This document shows, in pieces, positions 59,688 through 64,000 of a DNA stretch of 64,000 nucleotides (its first letter is position 1; every line of letters begins with the position of its first letter). This DNA comes from Kocuria sp. (lineage in GTDB: Bacteria; Actinomycetota; Actinomycetes; Actinomycetales; Micrococcaceae), in the NCBI RefSeq assembly GCF_030538595.1, contig NZ_JAUNTS010000001.1, forward strand, positions 411,327 through 475,326, written 5' to 3'. The translations under genes and the position numbers were made by a program. Below the pieces are notes generated by a model that was not told where the DNA came from, made no database searches, and saw only the letters and a program-made list of their open reading frames with translations.

Positions 59688-60584
59688 TCAGGTTGCGGGT
59701 TCCAGCCCCGCAGCTCGCTCGGCCGCTTCCACCACGTTGACCAGGAGCATGGCACGGGTCATGGGACCCACCCCACCCGGATTGGGGGACATCCACGCCG
59801 CACGTTCGGCAGCGGCGGGTTCAATGTCCCCTGTCAGCTTGGGTTTGTCCGTTTCCGGATTCGCAATGCGGGAGACACCAACATCCAACAGGATGGCGCC
59901 CTCCCGGACCTGATCGGCCTTGACCATGTGCGGCTGACCGGCGGCGGCCACCACCACATCGGCGGCGGCCAGCAGGGCGTCCAGGTTGCGTGTTCCTGTG
60001 TGGGCCAACGTCACGGTGGCGTTGATGGACTTGCGGGTCAGTAACAGTCCAATGGGCCGGCCAACGGTCACCCCGCGGCCAATCACCAACACGTTCTTGC
60101 CCTTGAGGTCAATGTCATGGCGCAGCAGCAACTCCACAATCCCGTGTGGGGTACACGGCAGCGGGGAATCCATGGGCTGATTCACGTTGAGCACCAGTTT
60201 GCCCAGGTTGGTGGGATGCAAACCGTCGGCATCTTTGGCTGGGTCGATCTTGCCCAGAATCCGATTGGTGTCAATGTGCTCCGGCAGCGGCAACTGCACG
60301 ATGTACCCGGTACAAGCGGGGTCTGCATTCAGCGCCTCGATCTCCGCTTCCAATTCCTCCTGGGAGATCTCAGCCGGTAGATCGCGGCGGATGGAAGTGA
60401 TCCCAACCTGCGCACAATCCTTGTGCTTACCGCCCACATAGGAGCGGGACGCGGGATCATCCCCCACCAGTACCGTACCCAGCCCCGGGGTGTGGCCGCG
60501 CGCGCTCAGGACAGCTACGCGTTCCGTCAGTTCGTTCTTGATGGCAGCCGCTGTGGCAGTCCCATCCAGCACACTCGCGCTCAT
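59688..60584 (-). CDS. folD: Methylenetetrahydrofolate dehydrogenase / cyclohydrolase
   Basis: Bifunctional enzyme that oxidises 5,10-methylene-THF to methenyl-THF and hydrolyses it to 10-formyl-THF. The 298-residue product has the catalytic Lys in [29 protein letters not shown] and the NADP site [13 protein letters not shown], with the final [17 protein letters not shown] signature. ATG 60584 shares a base with the glyA stop (TGATG), with GGAGGAG inside glyA as its ribosome-binding site. Confidence 0.97.
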   Translation of the reverse strand: MSASVLDGTATAAAIKNELTERVAVLSARGHTPGLGTVLVGDDPASRSYVGGKHKDCAQVGITSIRRDLPAEISQEELEAEIEALNADPACTGYIVQLPLPEHIDTNRILGKIDPAKDADGLHPTNLGKLVLNVNQPMDSPLPCTPHGIVELLLRHDIDLKGKNVLVIGRGVTVGRPIGLLLTRKSINATVTLAHTGTRNLDALLAAADVVVAAAGQPHMVKADQVREGAILLDVGVSRIANPETDKPKLTGDIEPAAAERAAWMSPNPGGVGPMTRAMLLVNVVEAAERAAGLEPAT

Positions 60585-61870
60585 CACCACTCCTCCAGCC
60601 CGCTGTAGAGCGGGAAGTCAGCGGCCAGCTTGTCCACGCGAGCACGCAGGGATTCGACGTCGGGTTGCGGCTTGAGCGCGGCAGCGATGATCTCTGCCAC
60701 TTCCTGGAACTCGGTAGCACCGAATCCGCGGGTTGCCAACGCCGGTGTACCGATGCGCAGACCGGAGGTGACCATGGGCGGGCGGGGGTCGAATGGCACG
60801 GCATTGCGGTTGACCGTGATACCGACCTGGTGCAGCAGGTCTTCGCCCTGCTTGCCGTCCAGCTCAGAGTTGCGTAGGTCCACCAGCACCAGGTGCACAT
60901 CCGTGCCTCCGGTCAGCACGGACACGCCTGCATCAGCCACGTCCTGGGCCGCCAATCGCTCCGCGATGATCTTGGCACCTTCAATGGTGCGCTCCTGGCG
61001 CTGCTTGAATTCGTCCGTGCCCGCGATCTTGAAAGCCACGGCCTTACCCGCAATGGCGTGCATGAGCGGTCCGCCCTGGTGTCCGGGGAACACATTGGAG
61101 TCAATTTTCTTCTTGAACTCCTCCGTGGTCAGGATCACCCCGGAACGTGGCCCGGCCAGGGTCTTGTGGACCGTGGAGGACACGACGTCCGAATGGGGTA
61201 CCGGATTGGGATGCAGTCCGGCTGCCACCAGACCGGCAAAATGCGCCATGTCCACCCAGAGCTTGGCGCCTACCTCATCCGCAATGGATCGGAAAGCCTC
61301 AAAATCCAGCTGCCGGGAGTAGGCAGACCACCCGGCCACAATCACCTTGGGGTTGTTGGCCAATGCCACCTGGCGGACCTGGTCCATGTCCAACCGATGG
61401 GTGTTCGGGTCCACCTCATAGGCGGCAATGTTGTAGAGCTTGCCGGAGATGTTCAGCTTCATCCCGTGGGTCAGGTGACCGCCGTGGGCCAGAGAGAGCC
61501 CCATGAGGGTGTCCCCCGGCTCCATCAGTGCGGTCATCACCGCGCTGTTGGCCTGCGCACCGGAGTGCGGTTGAACATTGGCGTGATCCGCACCGAACAG
61601 GGCAGTGGCGCGATCCCGAGCCAGGTTCTCCACCACATCCACGTGTTCACAACCGCCGTAGTACCGGCGCCCCGGGTAACCCTCCGCGTACTTGTTGGTC
61701 AGCACCGAGCCCTGAGCCTCCAGCACCGCACGGGGAGCAAAGTTCTCCGAGGCAATCATTTCCAGGGTGTCGCGCTGTCTTCCGACTTCGGCGGTGATTG
61801 CCGCGGCAACCTCCGGATCCACTTCTGACAGCGGGCGGTTGGTGACGTCCTCAAAGGGCGTGGGGCTCAT
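60584..61870 (-). CDS. glyA: Serine hydroxymethyltransferase
   Basis: PLP enzyme that transfers the serine hydroxymethyl group to THF, giving glycine and methylene-THF, which FolD then oxidises. The 428-residue product has [24 protein letters not shown], the catalytic Lys in [13 protein letters not shown] and [17 protein letters not shown]. The frame opens at 61981, but ATG 61870 follows AGGAGGAATCGC and starts the conserved region. It is coupled to folD. Confidence 0.97.
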   Translation of the reverse strand: MSPTPFEDVTNRPLSEVDPEVAAAITAEVGRQRDTLEMIASENFAPRAVLEAQGSVLTNKYAEGYPGRRYYGGCEHVDVVENLARDRATALFGADHANVQPHSGAQANSAVMTALMEPGDTLMGLSLAHGGHLTHGMKLNISGKLYNIAAYEVDPNTHRLDMDQVRQVALANNPKVIVAGWSAYSRQLDFEAFRSIADEVGAKLWVDMAHFAGLVAAGLHPNPVPHSDVVSSTVHKTLAGPRSGVILTTEEFKKKIDSNVFPGHQGGPLMHAIAGKAVAFKIAGTDEFKQRQERTIEGAKIIAERLAAQDVADAGVSVLTGGTDVHLVLVDLRNSELDGKQGEDLLHQVGITVNRNAVPFDPRPPMVTSGLRIGTPALATRGFGATEFQEVAEIIAAALKPQPDVESLRARVDKLAADFPLYSGLEEW

Positions 61871-61885
61871 GCGATTCCTCCTGGG

Positions 61886-61911
61886 CTCACGGGCATTCAA
61901 CTCCGTGAGCA
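61886..61911 (-). promoter_or_regulatory. Hairpin in the glyA leader
   Basis: GCTCACGG and CCGTGAGC arms around a 10-nt loop sit 15 nt before the glyA ATG, immediately upstream of the ribosome-binding site. It may affect translation; no riboswitch consensus (ZTP or THF) is visible. Confidence 0.35.
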
Positions 61912-61958
61912 TTGGCTGGTGGGTGAATTGGGAGCGCGTTGGTGGACGGCCGTTGACC

Positions 61959-61964
61959 ATTCTA
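61959..61964 (-). promoter_or_regulatory. -10 box TAGAAT of glyA-folD
   Basis: TAGAAT on the minus strand is 88 nt before glyA and gives a leader of about 80 nt. No matching -35. Confidence 0.45.
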
Positions 61965-62011
61965 GGCCGAGCCTCCGCCACCAGGTTCTCACGGCCTCAC
62001 GCGTGTGCTTG

Positions 62012-63748
62012 CTACGGTTTCCCCGATTCACCAGCCGTGATTTCCGCCAGTACCGCCTCTGCCGCCAGCACCGCACCGACTTCCACCCGATGGTGCAGCA
62101 CACCATCCCGGTGTGCCGTCACCTGGGTCTCCATCTTCATGGCGTCCAGAACGGCAACGGCTTGGCCCTGGGTGACCGCGGCGTCGTCGTTCACCAACCA
62201 GCGCACCAAAGTGCCCGGCGACGGCGCCCGCAGCTCACCCGATTTCTTGTGCTCTTCACCGTCTGTGGGCTTGTCCCCGCCAGTACCGGCTTGGGCCAGA
62301 AGGGCTGCGGGCAGCCCCAGCACAACGCGGCGGCCGTCAATCTCCACGGGGAAGCGTTGCAGGTCCGGACCCGCCACTGGTTCCGGCCGTGGTTGAGCCT
62401 CCACTCGCTGCAGAAGCGTGGCTTCAATCCACTGGGTGTGCACGGCAAAGCCATCCGTACGAAACTCGGGGGATTCCAGCACCAAGCGGGCGAATGGAAC
62501 CACGGTGGCGGGACCGCTGACCTCCAGTTCGTGGAGCGCCCGGTGAGCCCGACGCAGCGCCGCCTCCCGGTCCGGTGCGTGGACGATCAATTTGGCCATC
62601 AGGGAGTCAAAGGCCGGTTGCACCGTGTCCCCGGTTTGCACGCCGGCATCCCACCGCACCCCGGGGCCGCCCGGTACGCGCAGCAGGTCAATCACCCCCG
62701 GGCTCGGCAAAAATCCCCGCCCGGGGTCCTCGGCATTGATCCGGATCTCCACCGCGTGCCCCACCGGCGGTGGAGTGGAGGTGAAGGAAGGCCCTTCTCC
62801 GCAGGCAATACGCAATTGCTCCCGCACCAGATCAGTGCCTGTCACCATCTCAGTCACAGGGTGTTCCACCTGCAACCGGGTGTTGACCTCCAGGAAGGAC
62901 AACGTGCCATCCGCGGCCAGCAGGTATTCAACGGTTCCGGCTCCGCGGTAATTGACTTCCGCGCAGATCTTGCGGGCGGAGTCGTGCAGTTCACGGCGCT
63001 GTTCGGCGCTGAGTCCAGGCGCTGGGGCTTCTTCCACGAGCTTCTGGTTACGCCGCTGCACAGAACAGTCGCGGTCGCCAACCACCACCACGCCACCGGC
63101 GCCGTCGCCCAACACCTGCACCTCCACGTGGCGCGGGGCCTCCAGGAATCGTTCAATGAAGCACTCCCCGCGCCCAAAGGCCGCAATGGCCTCTCTGCGT
63201 GCAGCTTGAAAAGCCTCCGCCACCTCCTCCAGATCGCGGACGATTTTCATGCCGCGACCCCCACCGCCATGGGCGGCCTTGATGATGACCGGCAGCCCGT
63301 GTTCCTCCACAAAAGCAACGGCTTGGCGGGGGTCCTCCAGCGGTTGGTCGGTACCCGCAGCCAACGGCGCCCCCACCTGCTGTGCCAGGCGCCGGGCGGT
63401 CATTTTGTCCCCCAGCGCCGTGATGCTCTCCGGTGTGGGACCGATCCAGACCAGTCCAGCCTCCTGGACAGCCCGAGCAAATTCCGCACTTTCGGAAAGA
63501 AATCCGTAGCCCGGGTGAATGGCATCTGCACCGGAGAGCTGCGCTGCATTCAGCAAAGACTCGATGGACAGGTAGGTCTGCGCTCCGGTGGTGCCATCCA
63601 GTCCGTAGGCTTCATCGGCCAGGCGCACGTGCATGGCATCTGCGTCTTGATCCGCATAAACGGCCACGGACACATAACCGGCCTCAGCACACGCACGGAT
63701 GACTCGAACCGCAATTTCCCCGCGGTTGGCGATCAGGATTTTCTTCAC
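62012..63748 (-). CDS. Biotin carboxylase fused to biotin carboxyl carrier domain
   Basis: A 578-residue carboxylase subunit. Residues 1-450 are biotin carboxylase: IANRGEIAVRVIRACAE, HPGYGFLSE, ATP-grasp loop KAAHGGGGRGMKIV and EVNTRLQVEHPVTE. The chain ends in a BCCP domain with the biotinylated Lys in LDAMKMETQV (about 535). Actinobacterial acyl-CoA carboxylase alpha subunits have this architecture, but this one overlaps by 4 bp (GTGA) a PxpC/urea-amidolyase-like gene, so it may act with that enzyme, such as in 5-oxoproline or urea-type carboxylation, rather than fatty acid synthesis. No carboxyltransferase beta gene is in the window. Confidence 0.92.
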   Translation of the reverse strand: MKKILIANRGEIAVRVIRACAEAGYVSVAVYADQDADAMHVRLADEAYGLDGTTGAQTYLSIESLLNAAQLSGADAIHPGYGFLSESAEFARAVQEAGLVWIGPTPESITALGDKMTARRLAQQVGAPLAAGTDQPLEDPRQAVAFVEEHGLPVIIKAAHGGGGRGMKIVRDLEEVAEAFQAARREAIAAFGRGECFIERFLEAPRHVEVQVLGDGAGGVVVVGDRDCSVQRRNQKLVEEAPAPGLSAEQRRELHDSARKICAEVNYRGAGTVEYLLAADGTLSFLEVNTRLQVEHPVTEMVTGTDLVREQLRIACGEGPSFTSTPPPVGHAVEIRINAEDPGRGFLPSPGVIDLLRVPGGPGVRWDAGVQTGDTVQPAFDSLMAKLIVHAPDREAALRRAHRALHELEVSGPATVVPFARLVLESPEFRTDGFAVHTQWIEATLLQRVEAQPRPEPVAGPDLQRFPVEIDGRRVVLGLPAALLAQAGTGGDKPTDGEEHKKSGELRAPSPGTLVRWLVNDDAAVTQGQAVAVLDAMKMETQVTAHRDGVLHHRVEVGAVLAAEAVLAEITAGESGKP

Positions 63749-64000
63749 AACTGCTCTCCTTCAATCCGTTCAGCGCGCTCATCCCGGTAAAACCGAATCC
63801 GGGTTCCCGGGGGAAGTTGTCCGGCAAGGTCCAGGTGGTCGTCTGTCACGGCCCCGATGATCGGGTAACCGCCCGTCAACGGATGATCCGGTAGAAACAA
63901 CACGGGTTGACCGTCCGGTGGGACCTGGATGGCGCCGGTCACTGCCCCTTCACTGGGCAGTTCACCGTCCAGAGCTCGCTCCAAGGGGGTCTCCCCCGCA
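63745..64000 (-). CDS. Biotin-dependent carboxyltransferase / 5-oxoprolinase subunit C-like (partial)
   Basis: The last 85 codons of a gene that enters from beyond the window. GAIQVPPDGQPVLFLPDHPLTGGYPIIGAV and DHLDLAGQLPPGTRIRF match the C-terminus of PxpC/KipA and of the carboxyltransferase part of urea amidolyase. In pxp operons these subunits form the ATP-dependent 5-oxoprolinase. Its stop overlaps the start of the biotin carboxylase gene. Confidence 0.88.
   Translation of the reverse strand, partial: AGETPLERALDGELPSEGAVTGAIQVPPDGQPVLFLPDHPLTGGYPIIGAVTDDHLDLAGQLPPGTRIRFYRDERAERIEGEQL

Noticed and set aside
61871..62011. ZTP or THF riboswitch before glyA
   Set aside because: The leader lacks the conserved pseudoknot and junction sequences of either class; only a simple hairpin is visible.
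61919..63790. A 623-codon open frame opposite the biotin carboxylase
   Set aside because: Antisense shadow of a strongly biased coding region; no homology visible.

Overview
The window is from the chromosome of a high-GC Gram-positive bacterium, most likely a member of the Micrococcaceae (Arthrobacter, Rothia, Kocuria and relatives). This rests on GC-rich coding sequence with frequent GTG starts, a mycothiol S-conjugate amidase, actinobacterial families (DUF501, DUF4307, PIN-PhoH), a Z-prenyl synthase next to a hemolysin III gene, and gene orders known from actinobacteria (eno-ftsB-DUF501-ppx; mca-DUF4307-greA). The exact genus cannot be settled by eye.

Layout. 0.2-6.3 kb: quinone-linked pyruvate oxidase (poxB), a NUDIX-RraA fusion preceded by a 19-bp tandem array, an orphan prepilin peptidase, an unknown protein and a GT87 membrane glycosyltransferase. 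6.3-14.5 kb: PIN-PhoH ATPase, Z-prenyl synthase, hemolysin III, a DyP peroxidase with an encapsulin shell, then mca, DUF4307 and greA. 14.5-23.2 kb: threonine ammonia-lyase, an AI-2E-family permease, a nitroreductase-like protein, a Bax-inhibitor-1 protein, the copA-csoR copper operon behind a CsoR-type operator, and a short-chain dehydrogenase interrupted by a stop. 23.2-30.3 kb: a Pif1/RecD-like helicase with a degenerate exonuclease-like region and a BRCT domain, an AraC-LysE pair, a HAD phosphatase, a quinone reductase, tRNA-Leu(UAA) and NDH-2. 30.5-36 kb: a membrane-anchored subtilase behind ppx, DUF501, ftsB and eno. 36-47.3 kb: a nucleoside import and salvage block (BMP lipoprotein, ABC ATPase, two permeases, cdd, deoA, add, mazG) with an unknown low-complexity protein inside it. 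47.5-54.5 kb: a YczE-like protein, an M20 amidohydrolase, a mannose-1-phosphate guanylyltransferase and sdhCDAB. 54.5-55.9 kb is the only clearly accessory stretch: large hairpins, a 33-bp direct repeat 640 bp apart, a transposase zinc-ribbon relic and a small secreted Trp-rich peptide. 55.9-64 kb: YihY, trpS, exonuclease III, a small membrane protein, folD, glyA, a biotin carboxylase fused to BCCP, and the end of a PxpC-type gene.

How the genes work together. Respiration is served by three routes into the quinone pool (PoxB, NDH-2, SDH). The nucleoside block links uptake to deamination and phosphorolysis. glyA-folD forms a one-carbon unit. Encapsulin with DyP forms a peroxidase nanocompartment. 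CopA with CsoR gives copper-induced efflux.

Most of the window is conventional. The less explained material is in the intergenic DNA: three families of dispersed palindromes, the 19-bp tandem array, a recurrent TAGACT-like -10 box placed 6-7 nt before start codons (leaderless transcripts), and the accessory island at 54.5-55.8 kb. I did not find a clear multi-gene system that looks entirely undescribed.
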